Below, in pieces: positions 9,289-17,527 of a DNA stretch of 64,000 nt (position 1 is its first letter; the number at the start of each line of letters is the position of its first letter). Source of the stretch: an uncultured Erysipelotrichaceae bacterium (GTDB lineage Bacteria > Bacillota_I > Bacilli_A > RFN20 > CAG-826). The stretch is taken from contig CADCNT010000007.1 in NCBI GenBank assembly GCA_902802905.1, forward strand, positions 31,904-95,903. The letters run 5' to 3'. The notes under the pieces are model-generated. The model saw only the letters and a program-made list of their open reading frames with translations, searched no databases and had not been told where the DNA came from. The translations under genes and the position numbers were made by a program.

Positions 9289-10641
9289 ATGAAAGTTATC
9301 AAGAAATTACTACCTCTAGCATTATTGGCGATGTTAACAGCTTGTCAACAAACTGCTGCGAACAGCATTGAAAATGGTGGAGAAGGAGGAGAAATTGTAA
9401 CTCCAAAGAAAGATGCTTATACCATCCTTATTTATATGTGTGGTTCCAACCTTGAAAGCGATTACGCTAATAAAACAACCTATGAATACATGGGTTATAC
9501 ATATCAAATCGATGGCATTGGCATGGGTACTGCTGATATCAATGAAATTCTCTCTGTTAAAAATCAACCAAATGATGTCCATATCGTCATCGAAACTGGT
9601 GGTGCTAGCGCATGGACCAATAAGTCATTTGGAAAATATGGTGATTATGACATTGACGCTTCTAAGTTACAAAGACACCATGTTGAAAACGGCAAAATTG
9701 TTTTGGATGAAACTCTTGCTTACCAATCAATGGGCAAATCCTCTACATTACAATCCTTCATCGAATATGGTTTAACCAATTACGAAGCTGAAAAGACTGC
9801 TTTGATTCTTTGGAACCATGGTGGTGGACTTCAAGGTGTTTGCTTCGATGAGAAAAGAAATGATGATAGCTTAACTGCTAACGAAGTTACTTCTGCTGTT
9901 GCTGGTGCCTTAGAAGCTTGCAATATGGCTGGCAAAAAACTTGAATGGATTGGTTATGATGCCTGTTTAATGGCGGTACAAGATATTGCTGAAAAGAATT
10001 CACCATACTTCAATTACATGATCGCCTCCCAAGAATCTGAATCAGGTTATGGTTGGGATTACGATAACTGGATCGATGATTTATATGCAAAAAAGGATAC
10101 AGAGACCATCTTAAAAGAGATTTGTGACACTTTCATCGAAGACAACAACTACGATGATTATGGTAACTATTCCACAAAGAGCAACGATCAAACGTTAGCC
10201 TACTTCAACTTAAGTTATGTTGCTGAATACAAGAATGCTTGGGAGAATATGGCAGCTCAATTGAAGAACAAACTCACAAACTCAAATAAATCCTCATTCT
10301 CTAGTCTAGTGAAAAACTGTAAACACTATGCGGATGATGATTACGAATATTATGGATTATTTGACGCTAAGGATTTTGTAAATAAATTAGCAAGCAATAG
10401 CACTTTTAAAACTGGTGAAAGTTATACTAATGCAGTGCTTAATGCTCATGCTAAGTTTGTTGGCTATAGTGCCAAAGGTGCCAAAGCTGGAAACAGCAAC
10501 GGTATCTCCATGTACTGGGCTTATAGTAGAAATACCTCAAACTATAATAGTTACAAATCCAGCGACACCAACTTCTCAACTTGGAGTTCTATCGTTTCCA
10601 CCTACGGTGGCAGTGGCTCCTCAAGCGGAGGATGGTGGTAA
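9289..10641 (+). CDS. Clostripain-like C11 peptidase lipoprotein, compact form (tandem paralogue)
   Basis: A 450-residue protein from the ATG at 9289, which follows an AAAAGGGGG ribosome-binding site at 7 bases. An in-frame TTG at 9238 is not needed. The signal peptide ends in a lipobox (LTAC) and is followed by a Glu/Gly-rich linker. The C11 domain has His177 in WNHGGG and Cys226 in YDACLM. It is closely related to the gene at 7861, and both carry a ~20-residue segment after LESDYAN that the two BIG2-type paralogues lack. The C-terminus ends in a Gly/Ser tract and Trp-Trp (GGSGSSSGGWW), not seen in the paralogues. A leader hairpin overlapping the ribosome-binding site suggests translational control. 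Confidence 0.9.
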   Translation: MKVIKKLLPLALLAMLTACQQTAANSIENGGEGGEIVTPKKDAYTILIYMCGSNLESDYANKTTYEYMGYTYQIDGIGMGTADINEILSVKNQPNDVHIVIETGGASAWTNKSFGKYGDYDIDASKLQRHHVENGKIVLDETLAYQSMGKSSTLQSFIEYGLTNYEAEKTALILWNHGGGLQGVCFDEKRNDDSLTANEVTSAVAGALEACNMAGKKLEWIGYDACLMAVQDIAEKNSPYFNYMIASQESESGYGWDYDNWIDDLYAKKDTETILKEICDTFIEDNNYDDYGNYSTKSNDQTLAYFNLSYVAEYKNAWENMAAQLKNKLTNSNKSSFSSLVKNCKHYADDDYEYYGLFDAKDFVNKLASNSTFKTGESYTNAVLNAHAKFVGYSAKGAKAGNSNGISMYWAYSRNTSNYNSYKSSDTNFSTWSSIVSTYGGSGSSSGGWW

Positions 10642-10648
10642 TAGAATT

Positions 10649-10673
10649 AGCCGATTGATGAATCGGCTTTTTC
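10649..10673 (+). terminator. Rho-independent terminator
   Basis: AGCCGATT-GATG-AATCGGCT stem-loop followed by TTTTTC. Confidence 0.85.
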
Positions 10674-10681
10674 TTTTTCTC

Positions 10682-10714
10682 ATAAAAGCCATTTTTGTAA
10701 AAATGCTTTTATCT
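10682..10714. repeat. Long inverted repeat upstream of the third C11 lipoprotein gene
   Basis: ATAAAAGCCATTTTT and AAAAATGCTTTTAT form a near-perfect inverted repeat with a 2-base centre and one bulged base. A TATAAT (10714-10719) follows directly, so it may be an operator. The right arm reads AAAATGCTTTTATCTA, which also occurs downstream of the cardiolipin synthase gene (about 38077-38092). Confidence 0.45.
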
Positions 10715-10776
10715 ATAATATTGAAGTTGTATTATATTATCTTTGATAAAATCAAAGAGAATTGTAGACAGAATAT

Positions 10777-13700
10777 ATGAAGCTTATTAAAACAATTGTA
10801 ACTATTATAGCTGCTACATTATTAGCGTCTTGTACTAATGGTAGTCAAGGTGTCAAAGTCGAAGATGTAACTTTAAACAAAACATCCATCACTTTAACTG
10901 AACAAGATACTTATCAATTAGTGGCCACAGTTGCACCTGATGATGCAACCAACAAAAACGTAACCTGGTCATCTTCTAATCCTGAATTTGCTAGTGTTGA
11001 TCAAAATGGCTTAGTTACCGCTCTTAGTGAAGGCAATTCAACTGTTACCGTTAAAACCAAAGATGGTGGTAAAACCGCAACATGTGAAGTTAAGGTTAAT
11101 GCACCTGTTGTTTTGGAGTCCATTTCTTTAAGTGATGATAAAGTTACCAGTTATTCTGTTGGTGATACCTTCAGAAAGCCTACAGTTACCGCTTCTTTTA
11201 GTAACGGAACCTCAAAGACAGTCACTAATAATACAACCTTTACTGGCTATGACCTATCTGCTGCTGGTACTTACACAGTTACCGCTTCATATACATCTGA
11301 AAATGTAACTAAAACTGCTTCATATGAAATCACAGTTAAAGTTCGCGAAAAAGTTTTATCTTCTATCTCTTTGTCTAATAAAACCACATCTTTCAATTTA
11401 AATGATGAATTTGTTAAGCCAACCGTTACCGCTAGATTTGATGATAACAGCACACAAGTTGTCACTGATGAAACAACATTCTCTGGTTATAACATGGCTA
11501 ACGAAGGCACATATACAGTTACGGCCTCCTACACATATAAAAATGTTACCAAAACCTCTTCTTATGAAATCTCAGTCAGCATTCCATTTGAAGGACAAGA
11601 CTTCACTCTTTTCACTGGAAGTGAATTAGAAATCGATTCTATCGTTACCTTCGCTAATGTTTCTTCAGGAAATGGCTATGCGATTAGTACTACTCAAAAT
11701 GATAAAAATCGTAGTGCAACTTCGATTTCTATCAGCAATTCAACATTAACAACAACCAAGGAAACCGCTACTTTCAAAGTGGAAGCCGGTACAGTTGCAG
11801 ATTCCTATTCCTTCTATACTTCTGAAGGTGCCTCTAAAGGCTACATTGCCGCTACTGGATCTGGTAGCCGTCAAAATTATTTAAAGACTCAAGCTACAAA
11901 AGCTGATAACGCTAGCTTTAAATTAGTATCCAATGATAATGGACAAGTTACTTTACAAGCTCAAGGTACAAGCACAAGTAATATCATTAAATACAATTCA
12001 AATAGTGGAGGAAATAAGGTTTTCTCTTGCTATTCTTCTAGTAGTACATCCAGTTCCATTAAGTTGCCTTATTTATTCTATAAGAGTGGAACTCCTATTT
12101 ATCCAACTTCTATTGCTTTAAATGGTGCTTCTGAAGTCGCTATTAACGACACAATTACATTAACTGTTAGCTATACTCCTAGTAACACCAACAAAAAAGG
12201 TGTCACATGGACCAGCAGCAATTCTTCAGTTGCAACAGTCACTAATGGTGTGGTTCGTGGATTAGCTGAAGGAACAACAACTATTACCGCAATTGCTAAA
12301 GGTGAAAATGGTGAAGATATTACGGCCACAAAAGATATCCAAGTGAAAACCATTGCAGTCTCTAGTGTTTCTTTAAATAAATCTTCTGCTGATTTAGCTT
12401 TAGGAAAAACATTACAATTAACCGCTACAGTTTTACCAAGTAATGCGACTAATAAGACAATTTCCTGGACTAGTAGCAATGAATCAGTTGCTATCGTTAG
12501 TTCAACTGGTTTAGTTACTGCAAGTGCTACCCAAACCGGTTCTGCAACCATTACTGTTACAACCGCTGATGGTGGTAAAACCGCAACATGTGCAGTTAAT
12601 GTCGCTGAACAAGTTTTAGATGAATGGACAATTATGATGTATGTTTCTGGCAGCAACCTTGAAAGCGATGGCGGTGCTGCTACTGATGATATGAAAGAAG
12701 TGCTTAGTATTGCCGATCAACCTGATGATGTAAACATTCTTTATCAAACAGGTGGAACCACTAAATGGCAAAGTATGTCTGGCTATATTAGTGGAGCAAC
12801 CTCCATCAGTGCTTCAAAATCACAAAGATGGGAAGTCCAAAATCAAAAGATCGTTTTAAAGGATGATACTTTAGGACAACAAAATATGGCTTCTGCTACC
12901 ACTTTAGAAAATTATATTAAGTGGGGTGTTAGCAACTACCCAGCACAAAAATACGCTGTTATCTTCTGGGACCACGGCGGAGCTATGCAAGGGTGTTGCA
13001 TCGATGATAATTATGGTGATTATTGGACATATGACTTCCTTACAAACGCTGAAACCAACTCTGCCCTTAAGAATGTATTTAATGATTCTTCGTTGAATAT
13101 CAATGGAAAGTTTGAATTCGTTGGTTATGATTGCTGCATTATGCAAGTTCAAGATATTGCCGAATTCAATAGCCATTACTTTGATTATATGGTTGCCAGC
13201 CAAGAATTAGAAAATGGTAGTGGATGGGATTATACAGCATGGATTGATGATCTCTATGCTAAAAAATCTACCCCTGAAATTCTTACTGCCTTAGTGGATG
13301 GCTTTGTTTCCCAATATGGTACAAGTGGTAATGATCAAACATTATCATGGCTTGATTTAACCGCTATGCCTGAATACAAAACCGCATGGGAAAATATGTC
13401 CAAATCATTAATCAATAATGTTGCTACTTATTGTTCGTCTAACAAAAAGAATTTTGCAAATTTCTTAAGAAATAAAGTTACTTCTTACGGAACAGATGGT
13501 GGCTATAAAGGATATGATTACTATGGCATATTCGACGCTAAGGATTTCTTAAATGAATTAAAGAAAGATTCCACCCTTTTTAATGAATTATCATCATTGG
13601 TGTCGGCGGTTGAAACTGCATTCGCTAACTTAGTAAAGCATTCTACAATCGGAAATAGCGCTAATCCTGAAACTTATGGATTATGTTTCTTCTTCGATAG

Positions 13701-13797
13701 TGGTAGCTACGTTGGTCCAGATGAATATTACACAACAAATGACACTAATTTCGTGGAGTGGAGAAAAATTGTCACCACTTACGGATATACAGCTTAA
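10777..13797 (+). CDS. Clostripain-like C11 peptidase lipoprotein with BIG2 and Ig-like repeats
   Basis: A 1006-residue protein with a lipoprotein signal (LLASC). Domain order: BIG2 repeat (about 28-108), two Ig-like repeats with the pattern YTVTASYT (about 110-187 and 190-265), a ~170-residue region of unknown fold, two more BIG2 repeats (about 445-525 and 527-610), then a C11 domain (about 614-1006). Catalytic His733 lies in WDHGGA and Cys787 in YDCCIM. These are variants of WNHGGG and YDACLM in the three paralogues, so specificity or self-processing may differ. No clear ribosome-binding site precedes the ATG. The domain layout resembles that of the first gene in the window, suggesting duplication followed by reshuffling of repeats. 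Confidence 0.88.
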   Translation: MKLIKTIVTIIAATLLASCTNGSQGVKVEDVTLNKTSITLTEQDTYQLVATVAPDDATNKNVTWSSSNPEFASVDQNGLVTALSEGNSTVTVKTKDGGKTATCEVKVNAPVVLESISLSDDKVTSYSVGDTFRKPTVTASFSNGTSKTVTNNTTFTGYDLSAAGTYTVTASYTSENVTKTASYEITVKVREKVLSSISLSNKTTSFNLNDEFVKPTVTARFDDNSTQVVTDETTFSGYNMANEGTYTVTASYTYKNVTKTSSYEISVSIPFEGQDFTLFTGSELEIDSIVTFANVSSGNGYAISTTQNDKNRSATSISISNSTLTTTKETATFKVEAGTVADSYSFYTSEGASKGYIAATGSGSRQNYLKTQATKADNASFKLVSNDNGQVTLQAQGTSTSNIIKYNSNSGGNKVFSCYSSSSTSSSIKLPYLFYKSGTPIYPTSIALNGASEVAINDTITLTVSYTPSNTNKKGVTWTSSNSSVATVTNGVVRGLAEGTTTITAIAKGENGEDITATKDIQVKTIAVSSVSLNKSSADLALGKTLQLTATVLPSNATNKTISWTSSNESVAIVSSTGLVTASATQTGSATITVTTADGGKTATCAVNVAEQVLDEWTIMMYVSGSNLESDGGAATDDMKEVLSIADQPDDVNILYQTGGTTKWQSMSGYISGATSISASKSQRWEVQNQKIVLKDDTLGQQNMASATTLENYIKWGVSNYPAQKYAVIFWDHGGAMQGCCIDDNYGDYWTYDFLTNAETNSALKNVFNDSSLNINGKFEFVGYDCCIMQVQDIAEFNSHYFDYMVASQELENGSGWDYTAWIDDLYAKKSTPEILTALVDGFVSQYGTSGNDQTLSWLDLTAMPEYKTAWENMSKSLINNVATYCSSNKKNFANFLRNKVTSYGTDGGYKGYDYYGIFDAKDFLNELKKDSTLFNELSSLVSAVETAFANLVKHSTIGNSANPETYGLCFFFDSGSYVGPDEYYTTNDTNFVEWRKIVTTYGYTA

Positions 13798-13807
13798 AAA
13801 ATATATA

Positions 13808-13832
13808 ATGAAGGCCTTTGGTCTTCATTTTA
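13808..13832 (+). terminator. Rho-independent terminator
   Basis: ATGAAGGCC-TTT-GGTCTTCAT stem (one G-T pair) followed by a short T run. Confidence 0.65.
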
Positions 13833-13870
13833 ATTTGGCATAATTATTTCTAAGGAGTAAAATAGAAAAC

Positions 13871-15919
13871 ATGAAAAAACGTTATTTATCTTTATTACTA
13901 TTCTCTGCTTCTTTAACTTTAACTAGCTGCAGTTTCTTTACTTTTATTACTGAAAGACTTACTAGCATTGAGATTGCTGACGCTAATTCGAGCTATTTAG
14001 TCGGACAAAAGTATTCTAGTGATAACTCTTTAACTATCACCGGACACTTTAGTGATGACTCCACTAAGACATTTACTTTATCTGAAGTCACTCCAACATT
14101 AACATGCTCTGATACTTCTTATAGTGTCACTAAAGCTTTTACTGTTGCTGGTGAATATTCTTTATTTGTCACAAAGGATAATGTGAAGAGTAACACCATT
14201 AACTTCACTGTCTTTGAAGATACTCAATATGTGACATCTATGAGCGTTAGTGGCGAACACACAATGTACACCAATAACATTACAAATTTATCTGTTACAG
14301 TTGCTCCAACATATTTCACTGTTCCAGTTACTGCAACTTCTAGTAATGCTGATATCGCAAAAGTAACAAAAACAAGCAAAACTGAATTTACTGTTTCTGC
14401 TTTAGCAGCAGGCGAAGTTGATATTACTTTTAAAGCATTACGTAATGAAACGGAATATCTCCAAGTTGAACACCATATTTCAATTTCTACAAAAACAACT
14501 GTAGATATGGCATATACATACGCTGATGTGAAACGTAATAATTATTACAACACACCTGGATTCCCACTTTCTGGCAATCAACATATGTTAGTGGTTCCGG
14601 TGTGGTTTACCGATAGCAGCAGTTATATTAAAGCAAGCTATAAGCAAACAGTTATCGAAGATATTAGAAAAGCATATTTTGGTTCTAAAGAAGATACAGG
14701 ATGGCATAGTGTCGCCACTTTCTATAACGAAGAATCTTCTAATAGATTAACTTTAGACGGCACAGTTACTGGCTGGTGGGAATGCGGTTTAAGTGCGACC
14801 ACAGTTGGTGGCTATACAAATAGTAACTCTTTAGCGGTTGATGCTGCTGATTGGTTTTTTGACGGCACTCCTGAACATCCAAGATCATATTATGACGGTA
14901 ATAACGATGGCTATATCGATTCAATCATGCTAATTTATGCCGCACCTGATCAAACAGTTATCAAGTCTTTTGGAGAAAATATGTGGGCATATTGTTTCTG
15001 GGTTCAAGATTCTTCGCAAAGAAGCACAACAAATCCTGGTGTGAATACATATTTCTGGGCAAGTTATGACTTCATGTATGGTAGCAATTTAGCTTATAGC
15101 CATACAGGTAACACTTATTCTAATGGTGACACATCTCACTGTAAGATTGACGCTCATACTTACATCCATGAAATGGGACACGTTTTTGGTTTAGATGATT
15201 ATTATGATTATACACCTGGAGAAAACCGTTTAAATCCTGCTGGCGGATTCTCTATGCAAGATAACAATGTCGGTGGACATGAAGCCTTCTCAATGACAGC
15301 GTTTGGTTGGAGCAATGTCTATATTCCTACTGAATCCTGTGAATTAACTCTTAGTGATTTCCAAACTTCTAAACAAGTTATTATCTTATCTCCATCGTGG
15401 AATAGTAATGATTCACCATTTGATGAATATATGCTTCTTGAACTCTACGCGCCAACTGGATTAAATGAAATGGACAGCTCTTATCAATATCAAAATCGTT
15501 ATCCTCTTGGACCAAGTGATGTTGGTATTAGACTATGGCACGTAGATGCGCGTTTATTTAGAAATGGATCATTTACCACTAACGCTAGCTTAAGCGGTAT
15601 CCGCCTTGGTTTAAATAATACATCTACGACTGATGATCAAGGTGGAAGAACCTGCAGTGCCGGTGCAAGTTATCAGGAGTATAACTTATTGCAGCTCATT
15701 AGAAATGACACAAACGCAACAAGACAATCTAAAGATAATTTGAAGGGAACTGATTTATTTAAACAAGGAAGTAGTTATTCTCAATCTACATTTGCGAATC
15801 AATTCCCGCGTGGAAACACACTTAATACAGGCTCTACACTTGGATGGTCATTCACGGTTAATAGCATCCTCCAAGATGATGGAGTGTATAAAGCAATAAT
15901 TAGATTTACAAAAGCATAA
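13871..15919 (+). CDS. Secreted M6-type zinc metalloprotease lipoprotein
   Basis: A 682-residue protein with a lipoprotein signal (LTLTSC). The N-terminal part (about 30-210) holds two Ig-like domains, the second BIG2-like. The catalytic part contains HEMGHVFGLDDYYD (His433, Glu434, His437), which fits the HExxH...GLxDxYD zinc motif of M6 peptidases such as immune inhibitor A. The following NPAGGFSMQDNN and HEAFSMTAFGW segments also fit that family. It probably degrades extracellular host or dietary protein alongside the C11 and S8 enzymes upstream. AAGGAG lies 13 bases before the ATG, a longer gap than usual, and no better in-frame start is present. Confidence 0.87.
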   Translation: MKKRYLSLLLFSASLTLTSCSFFTFITERLTSIEIADANSSYLVGQKYSSDNSLTITGHFSDDSTKTFTLSEVTPTLTCSDTSYSVTKAFTVAGEYSLFVTKDNVKSNTINFTVFEDTQYVTSMSVSGEHTMYTNNITNLSVTVAPTYFTVPVTATSSNADIAKVTKTSKTEFTVSALAAGEVDITFKALRNETEYLQVEHHISISTKTTVDMAYTYADVKRNNYYNTPGFPLSGNQHMLVVPVWFTDSSSYIKASYKQTVIEDIRKAYFGSKEDTGWHSVATFYNEESSNRLTLDGTVTGWWECGLSATTVGGYTNSNSLAVDAADWFFDGTPEHPRSYYDGNNDGYIDSIMLIYAAPDQTVIKSFGENMWAYCFWVQDSSQRSTTNPGVNTYFWASYDFMYGSNLAYSHTGNTYSNGDTSHCKIDAHTYIHEMGHVFGLDDYYDYTPGENRLNPAGGFSMQDNNVGGHEAFSMTAFGWSNVYIPTESCELTLSDFQTSKQVIILSPSWNSNDSPFDEYMLLELYAPTGLNEMDSSYQYQNRYPLGPSDVGIRLWHVDARLFRNGSFTTNASLSGIRLGLNNTSTTDDQGGRTCSAGASYQEYNLLQLIRNDTNATRQSKDNLKGTDLFKQGSSYSQSTFANQFPRGNTLNTGSTLGWSFTVNSILQDDGVYKAIIRFTKA

Positions 15920-15924
15920 AAAAA

Positions 15925-15957
15925 TAGGAAGCTATTCTTCAACAGCTTCCTTTTTAA
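15925..15957. terminator. Bidirectional terminator between convergent genes
   Basis: AGGAAGCT and AGCTTCCT form the stem, with T runs on either side for either strand. It overlaps the last codons of the DUF368 gene. Confidence 0.75.
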
Positions 15958-16882
15958 ATTCAACTTTTCTTTTATATCTCACCAATAGATAAGAGAGGAT
16001 ACACGCGCCTATTAGGAGTACGACACCCAAAGGTATTTCTATATACATCTTTAGATAACCTTGTCCTCCAAGGGACCACATTACATAATAGCCATATATT
16101 TCAAAGTTATAGAATAATGCGATTACACTTCCTAAGACAAATCCAATAATTGCGTAGAATGTTAAGTCATGATACTTCGCTAATAAGAAGTGCATTAATT
16201 TTGAAATGAAATAGAATCCTAATAATATACCAATTAAGAAGCATCCAAACATAGCGACTAAGCTGCCAAAACCCGACCAATCGCCACTTAAGCAATTTTT
16301 AACTGTGTCTGTTGTAACTTCAATAAATGGAGTGTAAAAACCAATTAAAAGAAGAATCATTCCGCCTGATAAACCAGGGACCACTAAAGCAACGGAAGCA
16401 ATAAAGCCAACCGGTATCAAAACGAAATAAAACCATACAGGGGCCGCGTAAAAATAACTGGAAACATCAGTTTTTGCTAAGACACTACCAACACCCAAAC
16501 CAATAGCTATTAAACCCGCAATAACTAGACAAATAATATGCTTATAGGTTGGCTTAACATCTTTGACTTCATCTTTAATTCCTGGAATAGATCCAATAAT
16601 GAATCCTGCAAAAACACAAATGACTGCAAAGAGTAAACCATTTAATGCTTTATCCATTAGGTAGATTGTTGGAACTAAAGCAAGGGCAATTCCTAGAAGT
16701 GTAGGGAGCAATACTCTAAAAGCTTCTTTAAAGTGCTTAAATAAATGGCTGACTGCCCAAATAATCTTTTCATAAATACCTAAAATGACAGCGATAGTGC
16801 CACCAGATACACCTGGAACAGCGCTACCAAAGCCGATAGCCATTCCAGAGAGAAGAGTTTTGAACCATTCTTTTATTTTCAT
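15932..16882 (-). CDS. DUF368 membrane protein, undecaprenyl-phosphate translocase family
   Basis: A polytopic membrane protein of about 316 residues with the family signatures GSAVPGVSGGT near the N-terminus and VPGLSGG in the second half, consistent with an inverted duplication. DUF368 proteins (PopT-like) have been shown in other bacteria to flip undecaprenyl phosphate back across the membrane for reuse in wall synthesis. Activity here is inferred from family. I place the start at 16882 (MKIKEWF). A TTG at 16903 is in frame but adds a poor MLYTTCC leader. A TATACT -10 box ends 9 bases before this ATG, so the mRNA may be leaderless. Convergent with the protease island. Confidence 0.85.
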   Translation of the reverse strand: MKIKEWFKTLLSGMAIGFGSAVPGVSGGTIAVILGIYEKIIWAVSHLFKHFKEAFRVLLPTLLGIALALVPTIYLMDKALNGLLFAVICVFAGFIIGSIPGIKDEVKDVKPTYKHIICLVIAGLIAIGLGVGSVLAKTDVSSYFYAAPVWFYFVLIPVGFIASVALVVPGLSGGMILLLIGFYTPFIEVTTDTVKNCLSGDWSGFGSLVAMFGCFLIGILLGFYFISKLMHFLLAKYHDLTFYAIIGFVLGSVIALFYNFEIYGYYVMWSLGGQGYLKMYIEIPLGVVLLIGACILSYLLVRYKRKVEFKKEAVEE

Positions 16883-16943
16883 GCAACAAGTAGTATACAA
16901 CAATTTTCAAATTAACATATATGTTTATTTGCTATATTGGTAT

Positions 16944-16949
16944 TATAAT
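16944..16949 (+). promoter_or_regulatory. -10 box of pth, probably leaderless
   Basis: TATAAT ends 8 bases before the pth ATG (16958) and there is no ribosome-binding site, so the transcript should begin about 2 bases before the start codon. Confidence 0.5.
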
Positions 16950-16957
16950 AAGCGCAT

Positions 16958-17512
16958 ATGAAATTAATTGTCGGTTTAGGAAACCCAGGAAAAAAATATG
17001 AACATACCCGCCACAACATGGGCTTTGATGCTGTGGATCTTTTTGCTGAATTAGCGAAGATAGATGTTGATAAAGAAGCCTTTAAAGGATTAGTGGGAAG
17101 AGGTAAAGTGTTTGATGAAGATATTTATATCTTAAAACCTCAAACATTCATGAATTTAAGTGGGGAGTCAGTAAGAGAAATCGTCAGTTATTTCAAAATT
17201 GAAATAGAAGACATTGTGGTTGTTTATGATGATATGGCATTACCAGTTGGTAAGATAAGATTAAGAGCGTCCGGTTCTAGTGGTGGTCATAAAGGAATGC
17301 AAAACATCATTGAACATTTAGGAACCGAAGATATTAAACGTATACGTATTGGAATTGGTGAACCTATTTATGACACGATTGATTATGTTCTTTCTAAACC
17401 GTTAAAAGAAGAGATGCCTTTAATAGAAGAAGCAATTAAGGAAGCAAGTGAAGCTTTAAAAGATATGTTGAAGACAAACTTTGAAAAAGCAATGACAAAG
17501 CATAACCATTAA
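16958..17512 (+). CDS. pth: Peptidyl-tRNA hydrolase
   Basis: A 184-residue cytoplasmic enzyme that frees tRNA from peptidyl-tRNAs that drop off the ribosome. The usual signatures are present: GLGNPG with Asn9, TRHNMG with catalytic His19, PQTFMNLSG, and YDDMALPVGK with Asp91-Asp92. Length is normal. It heads the pth-mfd-rqcP-tilS-ftsH run that is conserved in Bacilli. The end of its stop codon overlaps the AAGGAGG that serves mfd, so the two are co-transcribed. Confidence 0.97.
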   Translation: MKLIVGLGNPGKKYEHTRHNMGFDAVDLFAELAKIDVDKEAFKGLVGRGKVFDEDIYILKPQTFMNLSGESVREIVSYFKIEIEDIVVVYDDMALPVGKIRLRASGSSGGHKGMQNIIEHLGTEDIKRIRIGIGEPIYDTIDYVLSKPLKEEMPLIEEAIKEASEALKDMLKTNFEKAMTKHNH

Positions 17513-17527
17513 GGAGGATAGTTAACG
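17511..17527 (+). promoter_or_regulatory. Ribosome-binding site pointing to an ACG start codon for mfd
   Basis: AAGGAGG (17511-17517) is followed by ATAGTTA and then ACG at 17525, which is in frame with mfd. The frame is closed by TAG at 17519. Between there and GTG at 17609 there is no ATG, GTG or TTG in frame. CTG at 17549 is the only other near-cognate candidate and is poorly placed. Confidence 0.6.

Noticed and set aside
10858..12605. Possible repeat array or CRISPR because of recurring TGG-TCTAGCAAT-like strings
   Set aside because: The recurrence comes from BIG2 protein repeats; spacing is about 250 bases and no conserved direct repeat with unique spacers exists.
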